64,000 nt of DNA, from positions 33,673 to 97,672 of the forward strand of contig JAPOYX010000212.1 of NCBI GenBank assembly GCA_026706345.1, in the 5' to 3' direction. This document shows positions 37,038-46,528 of the stretch, in pieces. Both the position numbers and the translations under genes were made by a program. Within the stretch, counting starts at the first letter, position 1. Every line of letters starts with the position of its first letter. This stretch comes from Gemmatimonadota bacterium. Lineage in GTDB: Bacteria > JAAXHH01. The notes under the pieces were generated by a model, which saw nothing but the letters and a program-made list of their open reading frames with translations, ran no database searches and was not told the DNA's origin.

Positions 37038-37985
37038 ATGACCACCCGTGATGTTGAAAACCTGCTTGTCCGCCTCGGACTGGATCACGGTCGGGTTCAT
37101 CTCATCTCAGGAGGCTGGTCTTACTGGACCTTCGAAGTCGAACTGAGGGGTCAGGGTGGGCAGGACGAGTCCTTCGAACCCGGATGGATCTTCCGTTTTC
37201 CCAGGAACAGTGTCGTCGCCGGAAACCTGCAAAAAGAGCAGGCGGTACTGCCCGTTGTTGCCTCACGGGTTGCCTTCGACGTACCGCGATTCGAGCACGT
37301 GGGTACCTGGCATGACCAGCCTTATGCGGGGTACCGACGGATACCGGGTCGACCCCTGTCCGGCCATCCACTTACCGGCAGCAAACTGGCCGATGAAGCG
37401 GCAGGATCCATAGCGGAGGCGCTCTCCTCACTGCATGACATTCGCACCTCGCTGGTCGCCGAAGTCTGTGCCGTGGAACCCACGGTCGACGCGTGGCGGC
37501 GGCGCTACCACGAGCTGAGGGACACTGTCCGTGCCAGGGTATCGCCCCTACTGGACTCACGCGTTCTCGAAGCGGTAGAATGTGGTTTCAACCGGTTTCT
37601 CGACGAGGAACTCGCTACGCTGAACGACATCGCACTGGTGCACTGCGACCTGGGCTGTGAGCATATCCTGATCGGCGATGACGGAAAGACTGTGACCGGA
37701 CTGATTGATTTTGAAGACGTGACCATCGGCGATCCAGCGATCGATTTCGTCGGTATCTTCGTCACTTATGGCATGGAGGCCGTTGAACGGATTCGTGACT
37801 ACTATCAGCGCGCGTTGGATGTCCAGCGAACGCTGGACGAACGATTCGAGCAGAGGCTTCGTTTCTACACGTGGATGGCTTCCTGCCACGAGATATTATA
37901 CGGGTTGGAGGAAGGAAGGGAGGATCTCGTGGAGGACGGAATTAAAGGACTGCGGATACGACTCGGCCATGCTGGGCTGCTATGA
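37038..37985 (+). CDS. APH family phosphotransferase (b)
   Basis: 315 residues from ATG 37038 (MTTRDVENLLVRLGL). The catalytic loop is HCDLGCEHIL, where C replaces the usual G of HGD, followed by GLIDFEDVTIGDPAIDF. The N-lobe (ISGGWSYWTFEVE, WIFRFPRN) is well kept. It is only distantly similar to the upstream kinase. It lies 86 bp behind it on the same strand and may be co-transcribed. The frame is open to 36969. Confidence 0.87.
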   Translation: MTTRDVENLLVRLGLDHGRVHLISGGWSYWTFEVELRGQGGQDESFEPGWIFRFPRNSVVAGNLQKEQAVLPVVASRVAFDVPRFEHVGTWHDQPYAGYRRIPGRPLSGHPLTGSKLADEAAGSIAEALSSLHDIRTSLVAEVCAVEPTVDAWRRRYHELRDTVRARVSPLLDSRVLEAVECGFNRFLDEELATLNDIALVHCDLGCEHILIGDDGKTVTGLIDFEDVTIGDPAIDFVGIFVTYGMEAVERIRDYYQRALDVQRTLDERFEQRLRFYTWMASCHEILYGLEEGREDLVEDGIKGLRIRLGHAGLL

Positions 37986-38094
37986 CTTGTGCATAAATAT
38001 GCGGATTCAAACGCGCTAATCTGTAATGTTCGCCGGGTTACAGCAAATCCGCAACGCCCGCCAAGCGGCCAAGTCTCCAATCTACGCAGCTATT

Positions 38095-40497
38095 TCATTC
38101 ATACCGCAGGGTATCCGCCGGGTTTGCCCGGGCCACGCTGACGACACGGAAACTCACCGTCATCAACGCAATGACCAGGACGACCGCGCCGGCGGCAATG
38201 AAAGCGGCAGGACCGACGTCCGCCCGATAGGAGAACAGTTGAAGCCATTGCCGCATGGCGAGATAGGCGATCGGCCCGGCCAGCGCGGTTGCGATCAGCA
38301 CCAGGTAGACGAACTCCCTCAGGAGCAGGCCCGCCGTCTGAACCACCGTGGCGCCCAGAATCCTCCGCATCCCTATTTCCTTCGTACGCCGCGCCGTCAT
38401 GAATGAGGCCAGTCCAAACAGCCCGGCACAGGCCATGAAGACCGCAACGGACGAAAAAACGCCGAATACCTCGCGGAGTGTTGCCTCCGCCGCGTAGAGC
38501 CGGTCGTAATCCTCATCGAGAAAAGAATACACCATCGGAACGTCCGGCATCAGTTGTTTCCAGGTTTCTTCGATCCGGGAGATCGTGCCTGTTACGTCAT
38601 CGGTATTGAATCGAATCGCGTAGAAGGGCAGGTTGTCTCTGGGCCAATGCCTGATGATCATCGGTTCGATGCGATGATGAAGCGACCGCATGTGGAAATC
38701 CGCTATCACGCCGATGACGCGACGATCGTGCGCCCAGGGATGTCCGATGTGGATCATGATCGCCTGATCGACGGCCTCATCGGGAGAGCCCCATCCCAAC
38801 TGCCGCATGGCGGTTTCGTTGATCATCACGGCTTCATCCCAGTCCGTTCGACGCGATCTCGAGGGAATCCGGCCCGCCAGCAGTTCCATCCCGAATACGC
38901 CGATAAAATCATCGGTGATCGCCCAATCGAGCATGGTTTGAATGTCCGCCTGCGGCAAATCGGCCCGCCGTGTTCCCGTTGTGGGAAGCAGACCCTTGCG
39001 CCCCGTGCGGCCGGGAAGCATCAGGGTGGTACCGATGTGTTCGATTTCCGGGAATTGCTCCAGAGATTCTTTGAAAACAGGATACTGATCCACGAAGGTC
39101 GGAAAACTGGACGCCCCCACAAGCACTCGTTCCGGCCGCAGCCCCAGCCGTTTGCCCTGAATGTAGTCCAACTGAGCGGTGAATACCCAGGTGCTGCCGA
39201 GCAGCAATATCACCATCATGCACTGGCCCATGACCAGCAGACGCCGCACCAGGTGGCGGGTTACGCTGATCGCTGCCTTGCCCTTCAAGTGTTGCGCCGG
39301 AGTAAAGGCCGCCATGAAAAACGCGGGATAGCTGCCGGAAATGAACCCTACCAGAAGTGTTATCGCGGCGATTCCAATCCAGAACTGCCAGGACCGAAAA
39401 ATGTCGAGGGCGATGGTCTTTCCCGTGAGATCCTGGAAGAGCGACAGACTGAGCGCGACGAGGACCAGCGCAGACACGATTGCGACGCAGGTGATACCGA
39501 AGGATTCGCCCATGTACTGGCGGACCAATTGGCCCCGGTTCGCGCCGAAGGCCTTCCGCAGCGCGACCTCCCGGATACGCGTGAGCGAACGGGCGGTCGC
39601 CATGTTCATGAAGTTGAAACAGGCAAGCAGGATGACCACGACCGCCAGCGCGGCAAGCAACAGCAGGTACATGCCGTTGCCGTTCTCTCCGGCCTCGTTC
39701 TCGAGATGTGAGTGCAGGTATATATCGGTCAGCGGTTGCACGCGGGGAACCATCGTGATATTCTCCGCTTCCCACCGTTCGCCGAACCGGTCTTTCAGAA
39801 CATCCGTCACTTTCTGCTGGAAGGCGACCGGGTCCACGTCCGGCGACAGCAACAGGTAGGTATAGAAAGCAGGCCAATCCCATTGCTCCAGAGAGTCCTC
39901 TCCGTAGAAACCGAGCGACCCCTTGATTCCCAGGAAGAAGTCCGCCTGGAAATGCGAGTGTTCGGGCATGTCGCGCGTCACGCCGGTGACCGTGAAAGAC
40001 CACGTATCCAGCGTTACCGTCTTACCGAGGGGGTCGGCGCTTCCGAAGTACTTGCGCGCCATGGATTCGCTGATGACCACCGTCATCGGATCTTGCAGCG
40101 CCTCGTCGGGATTGCCCCGCACCAGGGGAAAAGAAAAAACATCGAAGAGCCCGGGGTCCGCCCAGAATACACGGTCCTCAAAGTACGACCGGTCTTCATA
40201 ACGTATGATCCACCCGCCAAATGGCGGACTGAGGCGGACAGATGACTGAACCTCGGGCAGAAGACGTTGCAAGGCGGGTCCGAGGGCGGAGCTCGTCTTC
40301 GCGTTGGTCCCGTTCACGACGCGGTAGATCCGGTCCGCGTTCGCATGATACCGGTCATAGGCACGTTCATCTTGTATATACAGACCGATGAGGACCACGC
40401 AGGCCATGCCCACGGCCAGATTCAGGATATTGAGCGCGGCATAGGGCTTATGCCTGAGCAAATGTCTCGTACTGACCGTGAAGTAGTGTTTCAGCAA
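38095..40497 (-). CDS. MacB/FtsX-type ABC transporter permease, orphan (2 of 2), TTG start
   Basis: 800 residues, same architecture as the permease at 20860: N-terminal helix with a VGMACVVLIGLYIQDE segment, DRYHANADRIYRVV, MacB-like periplasmic domain, TRIREVALRKAFGANRGQLV coupling helix, second periplasmic domain and a terminal set with TKEIGMRRILGATVVQ. The reading frame has only a TTG (40497) near the family start, preceded by ACGGAG. No ATPase gene is near. As with the first copy, a broken HAD gene lies directly upstream. Confidence 0.92.
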   Translation of the reverse strand: MLKHYFTVSTRHLLRHKPYAALNILNLAVGMACVVLIGLYIQDERAYDRYHANADRIYRVVNGTNAKTSSALGPALQRLLPEVQSSVRLSPPFGGWIIRYEDRSYFEDRVFWADPGLFDVFSFPLVRGNPDEALQDPMTVVISESMARKYFGSADPLGKTVTLDTWSFTVTGVTRDMPEHSHFQADFFLGIKGSLGFYGEDSLEQWDWPAFYTYLLLSPDVDPVAFQQKVTDVLKDRFGERWEAENITMVPRVQPLTDIYLHSHLENEAGENGNGMYLLLLAALAVVVILLACFNFMNMATARSLTRIREVALRKAFGANRGQLVRQYMGESFGITCVAIVSALVLVALSLSLFQDLTGKTIALDIFRSWQFWIGIAAITLLVGFISGSYPAFFMAAFTPAQHLKGKAAISVTRHLVRRLLVMGQCMMVILLLGSTWVFTAQLDYIQGKRLGLRPERVLVGASSFPTFVDQYPVFKESLEQFPEIEHIGTTLMLPGRTGRKGLLPTTGTRRADLPQADIQTMLDWAITDDFIGVFGMELLAGRIPSRSRRTDWDEAVMINETAMRQLGWGSPDEAVDQAIMIHIGHPWAHDRRVIGVIADFHMRSLHHRIEPMIIRHWPRDNLPFYAIRFNTDDVTGTISRIEETWKQLMPDVPMVYSFLDEDYDRLYAAEATLREVFGVFSSVAVFMACAGLFGLASFMTARRTKEIGMRRILGATVVQTAGLLLREFVYLVLIATALAGPIAYLAMRQWLQLFSYRADVGPAAFIAAGAVVLVIALMTVSFRVVSVARANPADTLRYE

Positions 40498-40509
40498 GAC
40501 GCAACTCCG

Positions 40510-40731
40510 TTACCGGATCCGCTCCTCGCCCCGAATCCGGTTCTCTTCCATGATCTGCCGCAAAATGCCGGTGTCGGTTACGTGCCTGTATGTACTCCAC
40601 CTTTCGCGGATGCACACATTTCCCAGCACGTCTCTTACCGCGGCAACGTACAATTCGTCTTCGAAACCGGAACTTTCGACCAGGGTTCCATCGATATCGA
40701 ATATCGCGGCGATCTTTGTAGTTGTTTCCAT
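40510..40731 (-). pseudogene. N-terminal fragment of a HAD hydrolase gene
   Basis: 73 residues from ATG 40731: METTTKIAAIFDIDGTLVES is a perfect motif I, followed by a cap-like segment to GILRQIMEENRIRGEER, then a stop 12 bp before the TTG of the permease gene. Motifs II-IV are missing. It lies 37 bp behind the GrpB gene on the same strand. Confidence 0.72.
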
Positions 40732-40768
40732 GCTATTCCAATGATGCAGCGTAAGCGTGTCGGAAGGA

Positions 40769-41329
40769 TCAATTCCGCGTTTCACGAGCCTGTTGTATAA
40801 CCTCTTCGATAAACACAGCCTTGGCGGCCTGGTAGGATTTTCGATCTCCATTAGTTCTTTCCAACAAATCGATTTTTAAGTCCCTGTATGCTTCGGCAAA
40901 GCGCTGGTTTGATCTCAGGTAATCCCTGAACTGAATCAGCTTCGTCCACTCCTCGCTGGTTTCTTCAACCATGTGGATGTGATGTGTACACGGCTCGCCC
41001 TTCTGGAAGTAATGCCTGCGGGGTATGCCATTCTCTCCCTTGAAGGCGTATCCCAGATTGGCGAGAGGCGCGATGCATACCCTGGCTGTTTCAAAGTCGT
41101 CGACGGCAATCGCAATATCGAGGATCGGCTTGGCGGGCATACCGACGATCGCCGTGCTGCCCACGTGCTGGATATCGACGATGTGATCTCCAATCGCTGA
41201 CTTGATGATCTCCTGCTCGGATTCGTAAAGAACCGGCCATTCGTTGCGGTAGGGAGAGAGACTCAAGGCACCCCGTTCTAAACCGAGCGGAGGACGGAGA
41301 TGTGACGAATCTGGTAAGTGATCCCGCAT
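40769..41329 (-). CDS. GrpB family protein (UPF0157, nucleotidyltransferase-like)
   Basis: 186 residues. VDIQHVGSTAIVGMPAKPILDIAI is the GrpB signature, with HVGSTA as the nucleotidyltransferase-like GS motif and D-x-D type acidic residues after it; HHIHMVE and FRDYLRSN follow as in the family. The role is not established. Confidence 0.93.
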   Translation of the reverse strand: MRDHLPDSSHLRPPLGLERGALSLSPYRNEWPVLYESEQEIIKSAIGDHIVDIQHVGSTAIVGMPAKPILDIAIAVDDFETARVCIAPLANLGYAFKGENGIPRRHYFQKGEPCTHHIHMVEETSEEWTKLIQFRDYLRSNQRFAEAYRDLKIDLLERTNGDRKSYQAAKAVFIEEVIQQARETRN

Positions 41330-41478
41330 ATTCTGTTTCGGACCTCATTTTCATCATTTCAATAATGAATGGTCTTTCAAATAGGTGATGTCAGGAGTAA
41401 CTTTAGCGGTGGTATGTCCTGTTATTAGTCTTGATTCAATACGAGCGCTCACATGCCGATTTATGGAAGGGGAAATTG

Positions 41479-42116
41479 ATGTCTGCAGTCTTTATAGCTC
41501 TGCTGGTATTAATGAACAGTACAAGCCAGGCCAATCAACAGGAAACAGATAAGAACGAATTCCTGGCAGCAAACGACCGATACGCAGAACTCGTGGAGAA
41601 ACTGAAAGCAGACGTAACGTCGGTGGATTTTGATGAACTTCGCAGAATATACGTTAAAACTGAACACTACGCGCCATATGCGAGTTCGGAAAGAAAAGAT
41701 CGGCTAACATGAACGAGGGTATGAATGAGGAGGACTGGGGTAAATGTCTCGAATCTGCGACACGTATACTGTCCTACAGTTACATCAGCCTGGATGCACA
41801 CTATGGAGCCATGATTTGTTCAAGAAACAACAACGACACAGAAGCCGGTGATTTCCACGAATCCGTTTTGGATGGCCTGCTCAAGTCGATATGGGCAAGT
41901 GGTGACGGCAGGTCGCCGGAGACAGCGTTTTTTTGTACAAGCCTGCAAGAAAGGTGGGCTTTTCTGGGGCTGCACGGTCTAGTATACAACGTGAAGGATC
42001 TGGAAGTCCACGATGGTCTCTATTTTGATGTAGTGCATGTAACAAGTCTCGCAGACAGCAGTCAGTTTAAACTATATTTCGATGTGACGACACCGTTGAG
42101 GCGTGGTCGTCGATAG
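41479..42116 (+). pseudogene. DUF4919-like secreted protein gene, frame change at 41709
   Basis: The first frame (41479-41712) starts after AAGGGG and encodes a signal peptide (MSAVFIALLVLMNSTSQA) and FDELRRIYVKTEHYAPY, the beginning of a DUF4919 domain. The second frame (41709-42116) carries the rest: YISLDAHYGA, FHESVLDGLLKSIWASGDG, SPETAFF and the LKLYFDV-like end. The frames overlap by ATGA. The domain is continuous across the joint, so one indel near 41705 is the likely cause; coupled translation of two pieces is less likely because the second would lack a signal peptide. Confidence 0.75.
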
Positions 42117-42212
42117 GATTGGACAATTCAGGCCAATCGTGTTATTTTGCGGAGTCTTTTTAAAAGATAAACGGAAACGATCAACAGAATCGCCTCAGGG
42201 AGGAATACGGAG

Positions 42213-43082
42213 ATGTTAGTCAAACTGGCGCTGCCGAAGGGAAGCCTGCAGGAATCCACCTTTGAACTTATGCGTAAGGCGGGTTTTCATTGCACGGTCA
42301 GCAGCCGGTCCTATTCCCCCTGGGTGGATGACGAGGAACTGGAAATCATGCTGATCCGGGCCCAGGAGATCGGCCGTTACGTGGAGGACGAGGTCTTCGA
42401 CGCGGGGCTTACGGGCAAGGATTGGATCGTGGAGACCGGGGCGGACGTGGTGGAGGTGGCGGAACTGGTATACGCCAAGCACACCCGGCGGCCCCTGCGG
42501 TGGGTGCTGGCCGCTCCCGAGGCTTCGGGCATTCGCAGCGTCCAGGACCTGGAAGGGAAGCGTATCGCCACCGAAGTCGTCAACATCACTGAGAGCTATT
42601 TGAAAAAGCACGGCGTGACCGCGAAGGTGGAATTCTCCTGGGGCGCCACGGAGGCCAAGGCCCCCGACCTGGTGGACGCGATCGTGGAAATCACCGAAAC
42701 GGGCGGTTCGATCCGAGCAAACAAACTGCGCATCCTCGATACCTTGATGGTGTCCACCAACCGGCTCATCGCGAACAGGAAGAGCTGGGAAGATCCGGAC
42801 AAGCGGCGCAAGATCGAGAATATCGCCCTGCTGCTCAAAGGCGCCATGCTCGCCGAGGAAATGGTCGGCCTGAAAATGAACGTAAAACGCGCGGACCTGG
42901 CTGCCGTAACCGCCCTGCTGCCCGCGCTGCAGAACCCGACCGTTTCACCTCTGGCCGACGAAGAGTGGGTCGCCATCGAAGTGATGATCGAGGAGCACAC
43001 CATTCGGCAGCTGATCCCGGCGCTCAAGCGGGCCGGCGCCCAGGGCCTGGTGGAGTACCCGCTGAACAAGGTGATCTACTAA
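42213..43082 (+). CDS. hisG: ATP phosphoribosyltransferase, long form (HisG)
   Basis: 289 residues, the long, hexameric form that does not need HisZ. It condenses ATP and PRPP in the first step of histidine synthesis. Motifs are [23 protein letters not shown], and [16 protein letters not shown] (PRPP loop region); residues 215-289 form the regulatory domain that senses histidine in the family. A GGGAGGAAT ribosome site precedes ATG 42213. It is 3 bp before hisC. Confidence 0.96.
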   Translation: MLVKLALPKGSLQESTFELMRKAGFHCTVSSRSYSPWVDDEELEIMLIRAQEIGRYVEDEVFDAGLTGKDWIVETGADVVEVAELVYAKHTRRPLRWVLAAPEASGIRSVQDLEGKRIATEVVNITESYLKKHGVTAKVEFSWGATEAKAPDLVDAIVEITETGGSIRANKLRILDTLMVSTNRLIANRKSWEDPDKRRKIENIALLLKGAMLAEEMVGLKMNVKRADLAAVTALLPALQNPTVSPLADEEWVAIEVMIEEHTIRQLIPALKRAGAQGLVEYPLNKVIY

Positions 43083-43085
43083 CGC

Positions 43086-44276
43086 ATGGCTGCCTCGACG
43101 CGCGATAGGACCGGTGACCCCACGGCCGGCGATTCGCCCAAAGTCGGCTCCACCGCCAGCGCCCCCGGTGATGCCATCCCAGGCGACTCCGGTGGTACGC
43201 CCATCAACGACTCCAGTGCCCGGACCGTAAAGGCGGCAGTCCGCGCCATGTCCGGATATACCCTGGTCCAGCCGGACTGTCCGGTAAAGCTCAACCAGAA
43301 CGAATGTCCCTTCGACGTTCCCGAAGACCTCAAGCGGGAGATCGTGGACGAAGCCCTGGCGTACAACTGGGGCCGGTATCCCGGTTTCGTTCCCCGGGAG
43401 ACCAGGACGGCCATCGGCAAGCGGCACGAGTTGGGTCCCGAACACATCCTGATCGGCAATGGCTCGAACGAACTGATCCAGGCACTCTTCCAGGCTACTG
43501 TCGTTCAGGGTGGCCAGGTGGTTCTGCCCGCGCCGACCTTCACGCTGTACGCCCTCATGGGCCGGGTCGCGGGCGCCGAGATTCGGACCGTTTACCTCGA
43601 CCGCGATCTGACTTTCGACGTGGAACGGCTGGTGGAGGAAAGCGCCCATCCCGGCGTGAGGCTGGTGGTGCTGTGTTCGCCGAACAACCCGACCGGTTCG
43701 ATGATTTCAATGGAGGATACCGCGCGGATCGTCGAAGCGACCAGGGGACTGGTCGTGGTGGACGAGGCCTATTTCGAGTTTGGCGGCGTGTCGTGCATTG
43801 AGCTGCTTGGCCGACATCCCAACCTGGTGATCACGCGGACCTTTTCCAAGGCCCTCGGCGCGGCCGGACTTCGGCTGGGTTATCTCGTCGCCGATCCGTC
43901 GCTGGCGCGAGAAATCGAGAAGGTCAAACTTCCCTACAACGTAAACGCCATCTCCCTGATTGCGGCAAAAAGACTGATTGGGCAGGAAGCACTTATCGAG
44001 GAACGGGCGGCGTTGATCCGATCGGAAAGGCGACGGGTCTTCGAAGGTCTCCGGGACCTGCCGGGCATCCGGCCCTTTCCCTCGCACGCCAACTTCGTTC
44101 TCTTTGAGTCGGAACGCCCGGTATCGGAGATCTTCCAGGGATTGATCGAGCGCGGCGTGCTCATCCGCGACGTCAGCCGCTATCCCTTGCTGGAGCGGTG
44201 CATGCGGGTCACCATCGGCCTGCCGGAAGAGAACGACGCCTTTCTCGCCGCACTGAAGGAAGTGCTGGCCGCGTAG
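43086..44276 (+). CDS. hisC: Histidinol-phosphate aminotransferase
   Basis: 396 residues of PLP fold type I. Motifs are KLNQNECPFDVP, NGSNELIQALFQ, SPNNPTGS, VVDEAYFEFGG and TRTFSKALGAAGLRLGY, where the lysine binds PLP. Starting at 43086 adds about 50 low-complexity residues (Gly/Ser/Asp/Thr-rich) that are absent from the family; an ATG at 43245 would give the normal length but would lie 162 bp from hisG. The other his genes are not in the window. Confidence 0.95.
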   Translation: MAASTRDRTGDPTAGDSPKVGSTASAPGDAIPGDSGGTPINDSSARTVKAAVRAMSGYTLVQPDCPVKLNQNECPFDVPEDLKREIVDEALAYNWGRYPGFVPRETRTAIGKRHELGPEHILIGNGSNELIQALFQATVVQGGQVVLPAPTFTLYALMGRVAGAEIRTVYLDRDLTFDVERLVEESAHPGVRLVVLCSPNNPTGSMISMEDTARIVEATRGLVVVDEAYFEFGGVSCIELLGRHPNLVITRTFSKALGAAGLRLGYLVADPSLAREIEKVKLPYNVNAISLIAAKRLIGQEALIEERAALIRSERRRVFEGLRDLPGIRPFPSHANFVLFESERPVSEIFQGLIERGVLIRDVSRYPLLERCMRVTIGLPEENDAFLAALKEVLAA

Positions 44277-44299
44277 GGTCGGAGGTTGGACGTTTCCGA

Positions 44300-44752
44300 A
44301 TGTACGTCAGATTAGCCGTTCCGGAAGACACCGATCGCCTGCTCGAACTCATGCAGGGACTGGCGAGATATGAAGACTATATCGACCAGTTCTCCGTAAC
44401 GCGCGAGAGCATCCTCGAGCACGGTTTTGGCGATAAGCGTTTGTTCACCGCGTTCGTTGCCGAGCACGACGACGATCTGATCGGGATGGCGGTTACCTAT
44501 CCGATCCACTGGACCTATACTCTGCGGCCAAAGCTCGTGCTTAAAGAACTGTTTGTCGTCGAGGCTGCTCGAAATATGGGAGCGGGGAAGGCCCTGATGG
44601 AGTCGGTGACTTCACACGCCGGGTCCATCGGCGCGTCTGAAGTCATCTGGACGGTCATGACCGGGAACGCCGCCGCCGAAAAGTTCTACAGAGGGCTGGG
44701 AGGAAATCCTGACTTAAAGTGGAACAACTGGACGCTGAGTCTGGACGAGTAG
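44300..44752 (+). CDS. GNAT family N-acetyltransferase
   Basis: 150 residues from ATG 44300 (MYVRLAVPEDTDRLLELMQG). LKELFVVEAARNMGAGKALM is the acetyl-CoA loop and GNAAAEKFYRGLGG the C-terminal motif; the sequence is similar to diamine-type acetyltransferases. The start lies 23 bp after the hisC stop, so it shares that operon. Confidence 0.9.
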   Translation: MYVRLAVPEDTDRLLELMQGLARYEDYIDQFSVTRESILEHGFGDKRLFTAFVAEHDDDLIGMAVTYPIHWTYTLRPKLVLKELFVVEAARNMGAGKALMESVTSHAGSIGASEVIWTVMTGNAAAEKFYRGLGGNPDLKWNNWTLSLDE

Positions 44753-44764
44753 GGGCGTATGTCG

Positions 44765-44806
44765 AGGAGCGGACGACCCGGTTACAAGGAGCGGACGACC
44801 CGGTTA
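44765..44806. repeat. 20-bp direct repeat spanning a stop codon
   Basis: AGGAGCGGACGACCCGGTTA is present at 44765-44784 and 44787-44806. The second copy contains the stop codon of the small membrane protein gene on the minus strand. Confidence 0.85.
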
Positions 44807-45037
44807 TTCGGCCGATCGAAGACCGCCAGCCTTCCTGGCCTTCCGCGCCTTGCACTTTGCCACCACAATGAATATGGCAAGCGCCAACGCGCCTCCGTAA
44901 ATCGCGAAGGCCGGCGTGTCCGCGCCCTGATCGCCCAGAACGTAGTTGAACGCGCCGCCGGCAAGTATGCCGAACATCAAGGCGAGCAGGGCCTTTACGA
45001 ATGCGGGCATGAGGGGACGAGTTCCTCCGGCAGTCAT
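44804..45037 (-). CDS. Small two-helix membrane protein
   Basis: 77 residues with two hydrophobic segments (about 14-32 and 45-60) and a basic cytoplasmic tail (KCKARKARKAGG). The GGAGGAGC ribosome site at proper distance from ATG 45037 makes it a credible gene despite its size. No family recognised. Confidence 0.7.
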   Translation of the reverse strand: MTAGGTRPLMPAFVKALLALMFGILAGGAFNYVLGDQGADTPAFAIYGGALALAIFIVVAKCKARKARKAGGLRSAE

Positions 45038-45139
45038 TATAGCTCCTCCAATCAGCCTGACCAGAGACCAAACCTGGCCGGTGTCTCAGTTTGACGGCGT
45101 GTGCAGGAAAGAAAGACACAGGCACGCGCTATCTCTTTT

Positions 45140-46006
45140 CTAACTGAGCATCGAACGTACCGAAGTGATTACGGCCGGCCATGTCACAGAACCCGGCACC
45201 ATGAATTCGTGATGCCCGGCGCCTGGAATGACCAGGTGCTCTATCTCATCTCCGGCATTCCGCGCCGCCTCCGTGTAAGCTTCCCCCAATGCCGGCGGTA
45301 CGACCCAGTCGTGTTCCGCGCTAATCACGACCTGTCGCAGACCGAGGGGCAGCAATTCGGCAGGCGATCCGCATCGGTACCGTTCCTCCATCCTTTCAAG
45401 TGATACGCTGGGCCCACCAAGCAGTTCCGTCACGACCCCCTCGCGGCATTCGGCGTCCGCGTGGGGCGAGAATGCCTTCAGGTCTCCCGGGCCACCCAGT
45501 ACGACTGTCCCGCGCAGCCGCAGCGGGTCTGCCGTCCACAGCGGGCTTTTCCCGGACAGCCGGTGGCGCGCGGCCGTCCACAGCGCCAGATGGCCTCCTG
45601 CCGAGTGACCGATGGTGATGACGCGATCCAGATCGAGATCATGATCTCCGGCCAGCGTGCGAAGATGATCCGTCGCATTCCCGGCGTCGAGAAACGTCCC
45701 CGGCCATCCGCCGCCTTCCTGGTCCACGCACCGGTATTCGACGTTCCAGGTCGCGATACCCTCATCCCGCAGGGCGTCGGCCAGCGCGTTCGCGTTGTGC
45801 AGATCTGCGTAGAGCGATAGCCAGCAGCCTCCGTGGATGACCACGGCAACGGGATGAGGACCACGACCGGTCGGCAGCCTCAGTTCGCCGAACTGTGCTG
45901 GGGCCGGTCCGTAGGCCGATACGACGTCCGCGGGGTTGCTCGGCAGCGCGTTGACCGCGTCGGGTGTCACAAGGGGATGATTATCGGAGGTGAATCTGGT
46001 GGCCAT
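45140..46006 (-). CDS. Alpha/beta hydrolase (esterase / kynurenine-formamidase-like)
   Basis: 288 residues with HGGCW (oxyanion hole, near residue 58), the nucleophile elbow GHSAGG near 134, an acid in AEHDWVVP near 235 and the final H in GAGHHEF near 265. It is of the hormone-sensitive-lipase type. No signal peptide is seen. The substrate is unknown. Confidence 0.92.
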   Translation of the reverse strand: MATRFTSDNHPLVTPDAVNALPSNPADVVSAYGPAPAQFGELRLPTGRGPHPVAVVIHGGCWLSLYADLHNANALADALRDEGIATWNVEYRCVDQEGGGWPGTFLDAGNATDHLRTLAGDHDLDLDRVITIGHSAGGHLALWTAARHRLSGKSPLWTADPLRLRGTVVLGGPGDLKAFSPHADAECREGVVTELLGGPSVSLERMEERYRCGSPAELLPLGLRQVVISAEHDWVVPPALGEAYTEAARNAGDEIEHLVIPGAGHHEFMVPGSVTWPAVITSVRSMLS

Positions 46007-46057
46007 AGTGGGATCGCGCTATGCGCTGGCGGACGAGGACGGCACCCCAGGCGGATT

Positions 46058-46528
46058 TCACGGTAGAAAACGATCTTGCTCTTCAGGCGTGGGCACGCGA
46101 CACGCATCGCGTTTGCCGAACCACCGGTACCGGTTACGTGCCACGATGCGGTAGACGAAATCGCGCAGGGGGCGGGGAAAAACATATAGGACGGCGACCA
46201 ATCGCCATGCACCGCCCAGTCGACTCAGCGCCAGCAGGACGGCGTTTGACTGCTCGTAACGCCTGTCTGTTTCGAGGAAAACGAAGGATCGGGGACCGCC
46301 GGCCTGGGAATTGCCCGCCGGGGTACCGTCCGTCTCGTGGGCCTCGCCCTCGTCCTTCAGCCCCAGCAAGCGATGCGCGGTTTCACCCTGTAGCGGAGCG
46401 TATCGGAATCGATCCTGTTTATCTGCCCGCAGCACCAGGTCGACGAACCGGTTGCACAGGCCGCACACACCGTCGAAAAACAGAATCGGCTGCCTGTTTT
46501 CCGATCCGCTATGGGCGGATTCGTTCAC
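46058..46528 (-). CDS. DCC family thiol-disulfide oxidoreductase-like protein (DUF393)
   Basis: 156 residues. The defining DGVCGLCN motif is at residues 19-26 and gives a CxxC pair; YAPLQGE and a C-terminal RNRYRWFGKRDACRVP match the family. An insert around residues 60-78 is Glu/Gly-rich. It overlaps the stop of the upstream PhyH gene by 4 bp, so the two are translated together. Confidence 0.92.
   Translation of the reverse strand: MNESAHSGSENRQPILFFDGVCGLCNRFVDLVLRADKQDRFRYAPLQGETAHRLLGLKDEGEAHETDGTPAGNSQAGGPRSFVFLETDRRYEQSNAVLLALSRLGGAWRLVAVLYVFPRPLRDFVYRIVARNRYRWFGKRDACRVPTPEEQDRFLP

Noticed and set aside
38554..39711. 385-residue open frame on the plus strand
   Set aside because: Antisense shadow of the second permease gene.
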